From assembly GCA_030041515.1 (NCBI GenBank), contig JASHNS010000098.1:84024-148023 (forward strand): a DNA stretch of 64,000 nucleotides, written 5' to 3'. The DNA comes from Acidobacteriaceae bacterium (GTDB lineage: Bacteria; Acidobacteriota; Terriglobia; Terriglobales; Acidobacteriaceae). The notes below the pieces were generated by a model that saw only the letters and a program-made list of their open reading frames with translations, was not told the DNA's origin and made no database searches. This document shows positions 27,830-37,055 of this stretch, piece by piece; position 1 is the stretch's first letter, and every line of letters begins with the position of its first letter. Position numbers and translations under genes: made by a program.

Positions 27830-28849
27830 ATGCGGATCCTAGTAACGGGCGGCGCAGGCTTTCTTGGTTCGCACCTGTGCGATGCATTGCTGGCGGAGGG
27901 TCATACCGTCGTTGCGGTAGACAATCTCCTAACAGGCAGACTGAGCAATTTGGAGCACCTGGCATGCGAATCGCGCTTCAAGTTCGAGTTGCATGACATC
28001 TGCGAGCCATTCGACTACGGCAAAGTGGACTATGTCTTCGACTTTGCATCACCTGCGAGCCCTGTCGATTACATGACACACCCAGTCGAGACTCTTAGAG
28101 TTGGCTCGCTGGGTGTATTCAATGCCCTGGATGTAGCACGCAAATACAACGCCAGATTCCTGATCTCTTCCACGTCCGAGTGTTACGGGGATCCGCTCGA
28201 ACATCCCCAGCGCGAAACCTATTGGGGACACGTGAATCCGATCGGTCCGCGCTCGGTATACGACGAGGCGAAACGCTTCGCGGAAGCTGCCACCATGGCG
28301 TATGCGCGTTACCACAAGGTGGACACGCGCATTGTCCGCATCTTCAACACCTATGGTCCGCGTCTGCAACTGATTGACGGACGCGTGATTTCCAATTTCA
28401 TGCGCCAGGCAATGCGCGGGGAGGATCTGACTGTCTATGGAGACGGTCTGCAAACGCGAAGCTTTTGCTACGTCTCCGACGAAATTGATGGAATCCTGCG
28501 CTTGGCACATTCAGATGAGCGCTTGCCTACCAATATTGGCAACCCTCGCGAGTTCACTATTCTGGAATGCGCTGAATTGGTATTAAAGGTCACCTCGTCC
28601 AGGAGCCGAATCGTCTTTGAACCATTGCCTGTGGACGATCCGAAGCAGCGTTGCCCCGACATCTCGAAAGCCTGGCAAAAGTTGTGTTGGCAACCAAAGA
28701 TCGATCTGGAAGCTGGATTGAGGCTCTCGATGGACTATTTTCGGAAGTGCCTGGGTGCCGAAGAGACACCTGTTCGCCCTGCAACCAAGGGCTCCAGCCC
28801 GATTGGCACTCGCCCAAAGGATGGTGCTGTTCCCATCGCCTTGGGCTGA
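27830..28849 (+). CDS. uxs: UDP-glucuronate decarboxylase (UDP-xylose synthase)
   Basis: 339 residues, extended SDR fold. [10 protein letters not shown] (7-16) binds NAD; the active site is YDEAK (Tyr144, Lys148). The stretch [11 protein letters not shown] and [20 protein letters not shown] is the signature of UXS enzymes, which oxidise and decarboxylate UDP-glucuronate to UDP-xylose. With the UDP-glucose dehydrogenase 250 bases downstream it completes UDP-glucose to UDP-xylose. The last 30 residues are a Pro/Gly-rich extension with no recognised role. Confidence 0.92.
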   Translation: MRILVTGGAGFLGSHLCDALLAEGHTVVAVDNLLTGRLSNLEHLACESRFKFELHDICEPFDYGKVDYVFDFASPASPVDYMTHPVETLRVGSLGVFNALDVARKYNARFLISSTSECYGDPLEHPQRETYWGHVNPIGPRSVYDEAKRFAEAATMAYARYHKVDTRIVRIFNTYGPRLQLIDGRVISNFMRQAMRGEDLTVYGDGLQTRSFCYVSDEIDGILRLAHSDERLPTNIGNPREFTILECAELVLKVTSSRSRIVFEPLPVDDPKQRCPDISKAWQKLCWQPKIDLEAGLRLSMDYFRKCLGAEETPVRPATKGSSPIGTRPKDGAVPIALG

Positions 28850-29099
28850 AAGGCACGGTGACGACCAGCTCCGCAATGGAGACGGAAGAGATCCTGAGTC
28901 TCCCGCCGGTGGAATAGCCAACCACGCCATCGCGTGCAAGGTGTACGTCGCTGCCGACATTGCTGTCGCGGAAAAGACATGAGTCCTAAGGTTTGATGAC
29001 CGCGTCAGCCCGGCAATGTAGCACGCGGCCTCATTGTCACGCTCGTTTCGCCGTAAGCGCAAGTTTCCATCATCCCCTACTGATAATTAAGGAGCTCAT

Positions 29100-30620
29100 A
29101 TGAAGGACCAAATCCAAATCTATATTGTTGGATCGGGCTACGTCGGCCTGGTCGCGGCGGCGTGCTTCGCTGAGATCGGGCACCGTGTGGTGTGCGTGGA
29201 CAACGACGAAGCCAAAGTGCAAATGCTGCGCGAGGGCGGCGTGCCGATCCACGAGGAGTATCTGCCCGAGCTGCTGAACCGGCACCGCGCGAACCGGGTG
29301 GAGTTCACGAGCGACCTGAAATCGGCGGCGCGGGCGGCGCAGGCGATCTTTATCGCGGTCGGAACGCCACAGAGCGAGACCGGCAGCGCGGATTTGTCGT
29401 ATGTCGATGCCGTCGCCAGCGAAATCGCCCGCTCGATCGGCGACTATAAAGTGATTGTCGAGAAGAGCACGGTCCCCGTCTACACGAACGAGTGGATTCG
29501 CAAGGTCGTGGAGCGTAACGGCGTTCCGCAGGATCTGTTCGACGTGGCCTCGAACCCCGAGTTTTTGCGCGAAGGAACAGCGGTAGTGGATTTCCTGCAC
29601 CCGGACCGGATTGTGCTCGGTGCGCAGACTGAACGTGCGGCGGCGGTGCTGCGGGCAATCTATGAGCCCCTGACCTCCGGAGCGTATTACCGCGTGGACC
29701 ATGCGGTGCCGGGGCCGCGGACCAGCGACGATCCGCCGCCGGTGCTGCTGACCACAACTAAGGCGGCGGAGATCATCAAGCACGCGTCGAATGCGTTTCT
29801 GGCGACGAAGATTTCGTTCATCAACGTGGTGGCGAACATATGCGAGGAGGTGGGTGCGGACGTGCAGGATGTCGCGCGTGGCATGGGGCTGGACAGCCGC
29901 ATCGGACCGAAATTCCTGCGTGCGGGGATTGGGTACGGCGGATCATGCTTTCCGAAGGATGTGGCGGCATTCCGGCACGTAGCGGAGCAGATGAACGTGG
30001 ACTTCGGGCTGCTGGAAGAAGTGGAGAAGATTAACGCCGAGCAAAAGCGGCGGTTCTTCCAGAAAGTACGGTCGGCGCTATGGACATTCCGGGGGAAGAA
30101 GATCGCGGCGCTGGGGCTGGCCTTCAAAGGCGGGACGGATGACATTCGCGAATCGCCGGCGCTGGAGATTGTGGAGATGATGCTGCGCGAAGGGGCTCTG
30201 GTGCGGGCGTACGATCCGGCGGCGGCGGCGCGAGCGAGCGAGATGATCCCCGCAGGACCGCAGATGCGGTACATGGACGATCCATACGAGGCAGCGCGAG
30301 ATGCGGACGCGGTGGTGATCCTGAATGACTGGCAGGAGTTTGCGGAATTGGATTTGCCACGGCTGAAGAAGACTATGCACTTCCCGATAATTGTTGACGG
30401 GAGAAATCTCTACGCCCCACAGGTACCGCTGGAGCTCGGGTTTACCTACATCAGCATCGGGCGACCCGCCGCTCATGGGCTCACAGTTTCCGTAGAGCGG
30501 GCTGGATCGGACCTTCGCCGGCCGGCAATGCAGGCCAGAGCTTTCGTTCCCCCGCGAATCGCGCCGCTTGTAGGCTGCGAGACTCAAACCGGAACCTTGG
30601 CCCGTTCAGAGGGAGCCTAA
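29100..30620 (+). CDS. ugd: UDP-glucose 6-dehydrogenase
   Basis: 506 residues with AAGGAG 6 bases before ATG. IYIVGSGYVGLVAAACFAE is the NAD-binding N-terminus, EKSTVPV and NPEFLREGTAV are family motifs, and GIGYGGSCFPKDVAAF holds the catalytic Cys283. The third domain has KGGTDDIRESPALEIV. It oxidises UDP-glucose to UDP-glucuronate. Length exceeds the usual 430-460 because of an insert around residues 195-220 and a C-terminal tail of about 60 residues. It closes the cluster, followed by a strong terminator. Confidence 0.94.
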   Translation: MKDQIQIYIVGSGYVGLVAAACFAEIGHRVVCVDNDEAKVQMLREGGVPIHEEYLPELLNRHRANRVEFTSDLKSAARAAQAIFIAVGTPQSETGSADLSYVDAVASEIARSIGDYKVIVEKSTVPVYTNEWIRKVVERNGVPQDLFDVASNPEFLREGTAVVDFLHPDRIVLGAQTERAAAVLRAIYEPLTSGAYYRVDHAVPGPRTSDDPPPVLLTTTKAAEIIKHASNAFLATKISFINVVANICEEVGADVQDVARGMGLDSRIGPKFLRAGIGYGGSCFPKDVAAFRHVAEQMNVDFGLLEEVEKINAEQKRRFFQKVRSALWTFRGKKIAALGLAFKGGTDDIRESPALEIVEMMLREGALVRAYDPAAAARASEMIPAGPQMRYMDDPYEAARDADAVVILNDWQEFAELDLPRLKKTMHFPIIVDGRNLYAPQVPLELGFTYISIGRPAAHGLTVSVERAGSDLRRPAMQARAFVPPRIAPLVGCETQTGTLARSEGA

Positions 30621-30775
30621 TGCTGTAGATCATATTCTCGTCCTGAGGAAAACAAACCAGCAACAGTCCTCAGTTTCGTGATCGGTTCACGAGAAACGAT
30701 TTGGCGCTGGACATGCCGCGGCATCTCACGCCGCAGCGGTCGGGCGCCACTCAAAATCATCACAGGCTTCCTTAG

Positions 30776-30810
30776 CGGGGTACCGGCTTGCCGGTACCCC
30801 GTTTCTGTCT
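30776..30810 (+). terminator. Rho-independent terminator after UDP-glucose dehydrogenase
   Basis: A perfect 12-base-pair stem, CGGGGTACCGGC paired with GCCGGTACCCCG (30776-30787 and 30790-30801), with a two-base tip and followed by TTTCTGTCT. It lies 155 bases after the stop codon. Confidence 0.85.
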
Positions 30811-30937
30811 GGGGTAGACCAATTTAAGGAATGTCATTGGCGATGGTCTTTAACTTTGCTGGAACAATCACGAGGGGATAAGTGGTGCATAGTTCCGTAA
30901 TGCGGGTTCTATTACCAAAGGGCACCCCTTTATGCCC

Positions 30938-30966
30938 TTGACATCTGCCCTGGTGGGCTGCACACT
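30938..30966 (+). promoter_or_regulatory. Candidate promoter of the first pseudo-receiver regulator
   Basis: A consensus -35 box TTGACA (30938-30943) with a 17-base spacer to CACACT, a weak -10. It lies 173 bases before the start at 31111; the paralog at 34534 has TTGACA at a similar distance (164 bases), which supports both. The rest of 30621-31110 (490 bases) holds the terminator at 30776 and otherwise nothing recognisable. Confidence 0.4.
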
Positions 30967-31110
30967 TGCGCCTAATCGATTGTCGCCTGCTGAATGGCTC
31001 TCGAGAGGCTGCGTACATGCAGCTTTGGCTGTCCGTCGTGTGGGTTCCTGCTCCCCTGGCCTCACCTGGCCGCCATCCCAGAGAGTCGCGAGTTGCGCCG
31101 AAGGGGGCGA

Positions 31111-31896
31111 ATGGTGCCAGATCGACGGGGAGTGACCATCCTGATAGCCTCGGGGAATGTTCTGTCCTGCGAGCTTTATGCGAAGGCACTTAGTCAGCAT
31201 CCAGGGTTTCAGGTTGTCGGCTGCGTGACCGGCGTCGATGACGCAGTGCGGGCAATTGCGTCCATGGCTGTCAACATAGCCCTGATCAGCACCACCCTTC
31301 AGGATGCTCCCCTCAGCGGACTGACAACATTGCGGCTGATCTGTAAGGCGAATGCCGAGAGCAAGCCAATCCTCTTGTTCGAGCCGACCGAAACAAACCT
31401 GATTGTGACCGCGTTTCGCGATGGCGCCCGGGGCGTTTTCTGCCCTGCGGAGGATGGCTTTGAGATGCTTTGCCGCTGTGTCGAGCAGGTTCATGCCGGC
31501 CAGATCTGGGCGAATAGCGCGCAACTCCGGGAAGTGCTGGCCGCCTTCTCGCGGCGCGCTCCGTTGCGGATCGTCGGTTCAGATGGGGCCGCGCTGCTGA
31601 CTCCCCGCGAGGAGGACGTTGTGCGGCTGGTGGAGGAAGGCCTCACCAACCGGGAGATAGCGCGGGAACTAATCCTCAGCGAATATACGGTGCGGAACAA
31701 TCTATTCCGCATCTTCGAGAAGCTGGGGGTTTCCACTCGCGTTGAGCTTACGCTCTACGCGCTTAACCACTGCGTTCCTGCAGTCCCGGAGAATGACGAC
31801 GGACGGGCAAAGGCTGAGGCGCTTTCGCTTCGAAAGCGTCCTTCGGTGAGCTACCCGATCAGTTTCACCCCTGAGAGCGAGAATGCTCGCGGCTGA
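31111..31896 (+). CDS. LuxR/NarL-type regulator with a degenerate receiver domain (copy 1)
   Basis: 261 residues. The C-terminal GerE-type helix-turn-helix is intact (LLTPREEDVVRLVEEGLTNR, then SEYTVRNNLFRIFEKLGVS). The N-terminal 120 residues have the receiver pattern, but the acidic pair is replaced (ILIASGN), the phosphoacceptor Asp is Ser60 (IALISTTLQ) and the conserved Lys is lost (GARGVFCPAED). So it cannot be controlled by ordinary Asp phosphorylation. The start was set by agreement with the paralog at 34534 (both MVP) and by AGGGGG upstream. A C-terminal basic tail follows the DNA-binding domain. Target genes are unknown. Confidence 0.85.
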   Translation: MVPDRRGVTILIASGNVLSCELYAKALSQHPGFQVVGCVTGVDDAVRAIASMAVNIALISTTLQDAPLSGLTTLRLICKANAESKPILLFEPTETNLIVTAFRDGARGVFCPAEDGFEMLCRCVEQVHAGQIWANSAQLREVLAAFSRRAPLRIVGSDGAALLTPREEDVVRLVEEGLTNREIARELILSEYTVRNNLFRIFEKLGVSTRVELTLYALNHCVPAVPENDDGRAKAEALSLRKRPSVSYPISFTPESENARG

Positions 31897-31998
31897 GGTC
31901 AGGAGCGACATCATCTCGCTGCCTCAAGGCACCCCTTCGGCACAGGCAGCGAGATTGGGTCTCTCTCGAGCACCCGGCTGCGCCCCCCGAACAGGGCC

Positions 31999-34140
31999 TC
32001 AGGGTAGCTTGAAATGGAGCGAGTAAATCTCCTGGCTGCTGGCATCTCGAATGAGCAGCAGTGATTTATCCGGTGCGATGGCGAGCCGCCCGGACGGGCC
32101 TGACCTGAAGCTGGCGAGACTGGCGACTTTTTCAATCTTGCGGGATTTCAGGACGATCCGGAAGATACCGTCCTTGAGGTAATAGTCCACGAAATACAAA
32201 GCATCGCCAGTTGGCGACCATACCAGATCTGCTATGGGGCTGGTTTTCGCCAGGCGAGACCACTTGCCCGCAGCGACATCGAACAGCATCACGGTGCGGT
32301 TGTCGGCAGTCAGAGCCGCGATGTAGTCCCCCTGGGGGGACCATCGGGCGCTCCAGAGACCTTGCGAGCCAGGCACGGTGGAAACCTGCCCGCTCGCCAT
32401 CGAGTACAAGTGGATCGTCAGGCGGGAGGCAGGCCACACCCCCGGGCGGTAGAGATCGCCAAACACAAGAAACTTACCGTCGGGAGACCAGGTGGGAAAG
32501 CCCTGCTCGCCCTGCGTATGCGGGATGGGCCGCAGCTCGCCGCCGGAAGAGGGAATCAGGTATAGCTGCCAGGCATCCTGGCGATTCGCTCCTTCCGCCA
32601 TAAACGCGATCCATTTGCCGTCCGGCGACCAGGCCGGCACCCTGGCGGTCAGGGAAGCCGGAGAGAGCTTCACCGGATCAGTACCGTCAAGCCGGCTCCG
32701 CCAGAGGCTGCCGCCCGGGTAGGAAACGTACGCCAGCCATCGGCCGTCGTGTGAAAAAGCCAGTTGCTGGGCGGAAATGGGTGCAAGATACGGCACAAAG
32801 CGAGACTTTCCCGCATCGTAGCGCACCACTTCGGAGCGCGCCTGGACGCCGATCACAAAGATGTCCCGTCCTCCGGGACTGGGAATCGGAGACGTTTGTT
32901 CCATCAGGCCCTGCGCGAGCAGGATCGGCTTTCCTATTTTCCGCTGCAGCCAACTGGTGCGGTCTCGAACGGCCCCGATGCCCCAGCGACCCTCGCTCAG
33001 GTTTTGAAAGATAAAGTACTTGCCCCCTGCGACCCACTCTCCGTGCATCTGGCCGCCGGACTCTCTCCAGTCGGGGAATAGTGGGCGCAAGTCTTTGCCG
33101 TCGCGGTCAAGCTGCCAGATCGATTGCCGATCCCCCGCACCATTCAGGGTAAAGCGAATAACGCGGCCGTCCGGAGACCAGGCGAGGTCCATCGCGCTTC
33201 CGGGCGTGCGCGCGAGCTCACGGACGTGAGCGCCTTCGGCATCGCATAAGTAGATACCATCAGCCGAGGAATACGCGATGGTTTTGCCGTTGGGAGACCA
33301 TGTAGCCGCGCCCGCCATGATGTTTCCGACTTCCCTGGCGTCCCCCGCTGGCATCTTGAGAGCCCAAAGGGAACCCCCGTTGCGTCCGACAAGATCGATG
33401 GCCAGCAATTCCGAGCGGACGGCACTGAAGTCCTCCACCACAGGATTCTTGAGAGGACTGGGCAGAGGTTCAACCCTGCCTCCTGCGGTTGATACCTGGA
33501 CGAGGGTGGGGCCGCCCTTTCGGACTTCTTTGAAGTAAAGGGTCGAGCCGTTGACAGCGATTCCGGCGAACCCGTCCACTGCGTTGGCAGCTGTCTTCGG
33601 CAAGCCGTCGTTGGTGATCTGCGTGACTCCCAACAATTGCGGCTTCGGCTGGGGGCGGAACTCCAAAATACATAGAAAAGCGACGGCCAGCATTGCGGAA
33701 CCCGCCACGATCCCAATTCGAGACGTTTGCCTCGCGCGTTCCCGGGGTAGCGACGGAACCGGCTGCGACGCGCCGCCGTTCTCGTCGACGCTGATCTGGC
33801 CGATGAACCGGTAGCCCCGACGCGGGAGGGTCTCAATGTAGCGAGGAACGTCGGCATCGTCCCCTAACGCAGCGCGGAGCTTGGCGATAGCAATGTTCAG
33901 ACTGCGGTCGAAATCCACATGGGTATCGCCCCCCCATAGCTGGTGCCGCAGCTCGTCGCGCGTAATCGTCTCTCCAGGACGCCGCAGCAAGAGGGCCAGG
34001 ATCTGGAACGGTTTGTCCTGGAGTCTGACCTGAAGGCCCTTGCGCCGCAGTTCCCCCGAATCCAAGTTGATCTCGAAGATGCCAAACCGGATTACGCCCT
34101 TGGCCGAGGAGCCTTCGAGAACAGCCTTGGTTGCAGACAT
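31999..34140 (-). CDS. CadC-like winged helix, membrane helix and TolB-type beta-propeller protein
   Basis: 713 residues. Residues about 15-112 form an OmpR/ToxR-type winged helix (LQDKPFQILALLLRRPGE, SLNIAIAKLRAALGDD, YIETLPRRGYRFIG). A single membrane helix lies at about 141-160, and the rest is a WD40/TolB-like propeller with repeated AWSPDGK and TWSPDGKFLVF motifs. The family is abundant in acidobacteria; it is probably a membrane-bound one-component regulator sensing an extracytoplasmic signal. It points toward copy 1 and away from copy 2 of the pseudo-receiver regulators, so the three genes are likely functionally linked. Confidence 0.88.
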   Translation of the reverse strand: MSATKAVLEGSSAKGVIRFGIFEINLDSGELRRKGLQVRLQDKPFQILALLLRRPGETITRDELRHQLWGGDTHVDFDRSLNIAIAKLRAALGDDADVPRYIETLPRRGYRFIGQISVDENGGASQPVPSLPRERARQTSRIGIVAGSAMLAVAFLCILEFRPQPKPQLLGVTQITNDGLPKTAANAVDGFAGIAVNGSTLYFKEVRKGGPTLVQVSTAGGRVEPLPSPLKNPVVEDFSAVRSELLAIDLVGRNGGSLWALKMPAGDAREVGNIMAGAATWSPNGKTIAYSSADGIYLCDAEGAHVRELARTPGSAMDLAWSPDGRVIRFTLNGAGDRQSIWQLDRDGKDLRPLFPDWRESGGQMHGEWVAGGKYFIFQNLSEGRWGIGAVRDRTSWLQRKIGKPILLAQGLMEQTSPIPSPGGRDIFVIGVQARSEVVRYDAGKSRFVPYLAPISAQQLAFSHDGRWLAYVSYPGGSLWRSRLDGTDPVKLSPASLTARVPAWSPDGKWIAFMAEGANRQDAWQLYLIPSSGGELRPIPHTQGEQGFPTWSPDGKFLVFGDLYRPGVWPASRLTIHLYSMASGQVSTVPGSQGLWSARWSPQGDYIAALTADNRTVMLFDVAAGKWSRLAKTSPIADLVWSPTGDALYFVDYYLKDGIFRIVLKSRKIEKVASLASFRSGPSGRLAIAPDKSLLLIRDASSQEIYSLHFKLP

Positions 34141-34533
34141 TCAGCCCGCCACTTTAGTTGCTGGCAAGCGCCTGCATCACCACCGGTTGCCCGTGCCGTG
34201 CGCATGCCTGGGTCCAGAATTGGGGAAGGGGTGTTATCGATGCTAGCATCCTTCACCAAATTAGATGCAGATCGCGACAGCCCTCAAGTTTTCCATCGGG
34301 AAACCATGGACCGTAACTATCTGTAGCCAAAGCTGATAGCAGGAAATAAGAAATTAACTGGCAGATGGGTTGACACATATTCGGCGTCCGCCCTACATGG
34401 AAGAATGCATCGGTAACTCAGGTGGGCCGCCCTTTGGCGATCAGACCTCATATACGAGTTCTGGCGCCGCAGCGTTTCTGCGAGCCAACGCGCATGGAAT
34501 TCAAAACCCCAGTGGTGCTTCAGTTGAGGGCAG
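34141..34533. other. Divergent control region between CadC-TolB and regulator copy 2
   Basis: 393 bases without a gene. It should contain the promoter of the CadC-TolB gene on the - strand and that of the regulator on the + strand; only the latter has a visible candidate, at 34370. Confidence 0.5.
34370..34398 (+). promoter_or_regulatory. Candidate promoter of the second pseudo-receiver regulator
   Basis: TTGACA (34370-34375), a 17-base spacer and CTACAT, or TACATG with an 18-base spacer. The -10 is poor. It sits 164 bases before the start codon, matching the distance of the TTGACA box before copy 1. Confidence 0.4.
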
Positions 34534-35310
34534 ATGGTGCCAACGCGACGGGAAGTCTCGATCTTGATAACCTCAGGGAACGTTCTTGCCTGCGAGCTTT
34601 ATGCGCAGGCACTGAGTCAACATTCATATTTTCAGGTTGTTGGGCGGGTGGCCACCGTCGACGATGCAGTGCGGGCGGTTGAGTCTATGGCCGTCAGCAT
34701 TGCCCTCATTAGCACCACGCTGCAGGATGGTCCCCTCAGTGGACTGGCGGCATTGCGGCGAATTTACAGGGCAAACGCCGAGGTCAAGCCGATCATGCTG
34801 TTTGAGGCTTCCGAAGCGAACCTGATGGTGAGTGCGTTTCGAAACGGGGCCAGGGGCGTTTTTTGTCCGGCGGAGGATGGCTTTGGGATGCTTTGCCGGT
34901 GTGTCGAGCAGGTTCATGCCGGTCAAATCTGGGCAAAAAGCGCACAACTCCGGGAAGTGCTGGCCGCCTTCTCGCGGCGGGCTCCGGTTCAAATCGTCAA
35001 TTCTCATGGAGTGCGGCTGTTGACTCCCCGTGAGGAAGACATTGTGCGGCTGGTGGAGGAAGGCCTCACCAACCGGCAGATAGCACAGGAACTGAAGCTC
35101 AGCGAATATACGGTGCGGAACAATCTATTCCGAATCTTCGAGAAGCTGGGGGTTTCCACCCGGGTTGAGCTTACGCTCTACGCGCTCAATAACCTCGTTC
35201 CGGCTGCAGAAAAGAATGATGGCGGCCCGGCAAGGGCTGCGGCTCTATCCCTTCGGAAGCGTCCGGCGGCGAGTTGCGGTATTGGTTTAGCCTTTCGCGC
35301 TCAACCCTAG
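34534..35310 (+). CDS. LuxR/NarL-type regulator with a degenerate receiver domain (copy 2)
   Basis: 258 residues, paralogous to 31111-31896 over its full length. Over 57 residues of the DNA-binding domain only four differ, and the nucleotide sequence there is nearly identical, so the duplication is recent or kept homogeneous. The same receiver losses occur: ILITSGN for the acidic pair, Ser60 for the phosphoacceptor (IALISTTLQ) and VFCPAED for the Lys region. GAGGG precedes ATG. The tails diverge after the helix-turn-helix. The adjacent DUF535 gene begins 52 bases later on the same strand and could be a target or operon partner. Confidence 0.85.
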   Translation: MVPTRREVSILITSGNVLACELYAQALSQHSYFQVVGRVATVDDAVRAVESMAVSIALISTTLQDGPLSGLAALRRIYRANAEVKPIMLFEASEANLMVSAFRNGARGVFCPAEDGFGMLCRCVEQVHAGQIWAKSAQLREVLAAFSRRAPVQIVNSHGVRLLTPREEDIVRLVEEGLTNRQIAQELKLSEYTVRNNLFRIFEKLGVSTRVELTLYALNNLVPAAEKNDGGPARAAALSLRKRPAASCGIGLAFRAQP

Positions 35311-35362
35311 TTTTAGCCTTTTAGCAGAGGGCCCTTGCGCGGTTTGCTGCCTGGGATGAGGC

Positions 35363-36463
35363 ATGTCCTTGCGTTATAAGGCAGTTCTTTTGGCCGCCGG
35401 TTGCATCTCAAGTCGACGGCAGACCGGAGCCCGCAGAAGGGTAAAAGATGTTTGTTTGTTCGGTATTGCGCCTGGGGAGGAACAGTTGGCAATGGGCAGA
35501 TTCCTCGATTCGTCTTCGTCTGATCACAATCTCCTGTCCACGAAGTGCGGATTCCCGTCCTTGTACTTCGCACCCTTGACGCAGATGGCCCGGCAGAGAG
35601 CCAACTGGGCGCCTCGGCGGCTGGGACGCGTGGCATGGTCGTTCGCCATCGATCTGCGCGCCCACCTCGAGTTATTCCGCATTTTCTCCCAACCGCCTTT
35701 TCGCAGCCTCGTTCTCCTCGACCCGGTCTTCTCCTTCCGGCACCTCTCCCGGGACTTTCTCTTTCGGGGGCTCGGTCCGAATGAGCGTACCGCTTGCGTG
35801 CTGCACCATTACCGCTTCCTCCTTTCCCGGATGTCCGATCGTCTCCTACGTGAATTGGGCAATCCGGGGTTTCCGGTAATGGAGCAACGGAGCGACGGCA
35901 GGAACTTTTCGGTGACCCTGGGCCGGCCCGGCAAGAAAGACATCTGGGAGGGTGAAACCTTACTACAGTTGTTGGTGGATTCTGTACCCGTCTACTGCCT
36001 TCAATTCACCATAATCCCTGGATGGGTGCTGCAGTCGGAGCAGCGAGACGTCATCTTCCTTCAGCGCATTCAAGGCAGCAAGGGATGTTTCGAACAGGTT
36101 AATGCCGCGACGAAGGCATTCAACGACATTGCTCCGCCGCTGCTCCTCCTCGCCGTCCTCCAGGGAATCGCCGCAGCCTGGGGAATTCGTGCGATGGCAT
36201 GTATCTCAGCCAGGAGCCAAATCTCCAGTCAGCGCTGCGACGACGAGCGTTCGCTGACTCTCTTCAGGCAGGCTTACGACGACTTGTTTCTCCAGCTTGG
36301 CGCCACTCGCGTCTCCGCTGATTTCTGCTGGCTTCCCCTTCCGCTCCAGGAGAAGCCGATCGAACTCATCGGTAACGGTCATAAATCCAGGACACGCAGA
36401 AAACGCGCCTTCCGGCGTGAAATTGCCCAGCGGGTCTGCGAAACGATCGGGGAGGCTGCGTAA
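35363..36463 (+). CDS. VirK/YbjX (DUF535) family protein
   Basis: 366 residues. The pattern fits DUF535: HHYRFLLSRM, then WEGETLLQLLVDSVPVYCLQF, FLQRIQGSKGCFEQVNAATK, and a C-terminal FRQAYDDLFLQLGATRVSADF with RRKRAFRREIAQRV. VirK and YbjX of enterobacteria affect envelope integrity and virulence-factor export or peptide resistance; the biochemical activity is unknown. No signal peptide is evident, and ATG 35489 is a possible later start since the first 40 residues look non-conserved. It is next to the second pseudo-receiver regulator, 52 bases downstream. Confidence 0.72.
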   Translation: MSLRYKAVLLAAGCISSRRQTGARRRVKDVCLFGIAPGEEQLAMGRFLDSSSSDHNLLSTKCGFPSLYFAPLTQMARQRANWAPRRLGRVAWSFAIDLRAHLELFRIFSQPPFRSLVLLDPVFSFRHLSRDFLFRGLGPNERTACVLHHYRFLLSRMSDRLLRELGNPGFPVMEQRSDGRNFSVTLGRPGKKDIWEGETLLQLLVDSVPVYCLQFTIIPGWVLQSEQRDVIFLQRIQGSKGCFEQVNAATKAFNDIAPPLLLLAVLQGIAAAWGIRAMACISARSQISSQRCDDERSLTLFRQAYDDLFLQLGATRVSADFCWLPLPLQEKPIELIGNGHKSRTRRKRAFRREIAQRVCETIGEAA

Positions 36464-36771
36464 GCTTCGGTTCGTTCCCGCTTTCGTGCAGCGATGACCG
36501 CCCATATCGTCCGCTACTGCGGCATCAGAAATCGTATTCGGTTCTGGGTAGATCGAAGAGGGAGTGTGAGGAGGGCATTTACAGCGTGGCAGAAGGCAGA
36601 TGGAGCCTCCCTCCCTTTTGTCAGGCAAGTGAGACTATTCGGACCTTAGCAACGAGTCGCTGCGGTTGGGGTGTCCCTTCGCAGGCAAACGAACACCGGT
36701 GACTTACCGTAGGGCGAGGGCCGAACCCAGCTGTAAGGATGGCACCCTCTACCTCGAGAAATGTGCAGTCT

Positions 36772-36794
36772 TTGGTGCCGGTTCTGGTGCCGGT
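36772..36794 (+). repeat. 23-base direct repeat, copy 2
   Basis: Exact same-strand copy of 5479-5501, 31.3 kb away; made of two GGTGCCGGT-type units at 12-base spacing. No recombinase gene is visible beside this copy. Confidence 0.7.
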
Positions 36795-36998
36795 GAAGCG
36801 GTTTATGTCTACACGGTGGAGTAGTTGACAACAGGCTGCGCGGTACAAAGTCTGCGTCTTTTGGAAAGTGCCGGAACGTTATCGGAGATGGTATTCCCGA
36901 GGGTGAGCCTATTCCTGTCCCGTATCGTCGCAGCAAGGAGCGAGGAATCTGCCGCACAGTCCTATGGGTTCGCGCAAACACGACAGGAGATACGTCGC

Positions 36999-37036
36999 AA
37001 AGAGGAAGGGCGCGCTGCGGATTCGCCGCGCGCCCG
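36999..37036 (-). terminator. Probable terminator of the TonB receptor gene
   Basis: GGGCGCGC (37009-37016) pairs perfectly with GCGCGCCC (37029-37036) across a 12-base loop; on the - strand it is followed by TTCCTCTTTG. It starts 20 bases beyond the stop codon. The U-tract is imperfect. Confidence 0.5.
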
Positions 37037-37055
37037 AATGGAGTTTCAGGAGGCC

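Larger units (their letters stand above)
36464..37055. other. Gene-free stretch between DUF535 gene and TonB receptor
   Basis: 592 bases with no convincing coding sequence on either strand; short frames lack domains. It contains the second copy of the 23-base repeat (36772) and a terminator-like hairpin for the - strand receptor gene (36999-37036). Confidence 0.55.
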
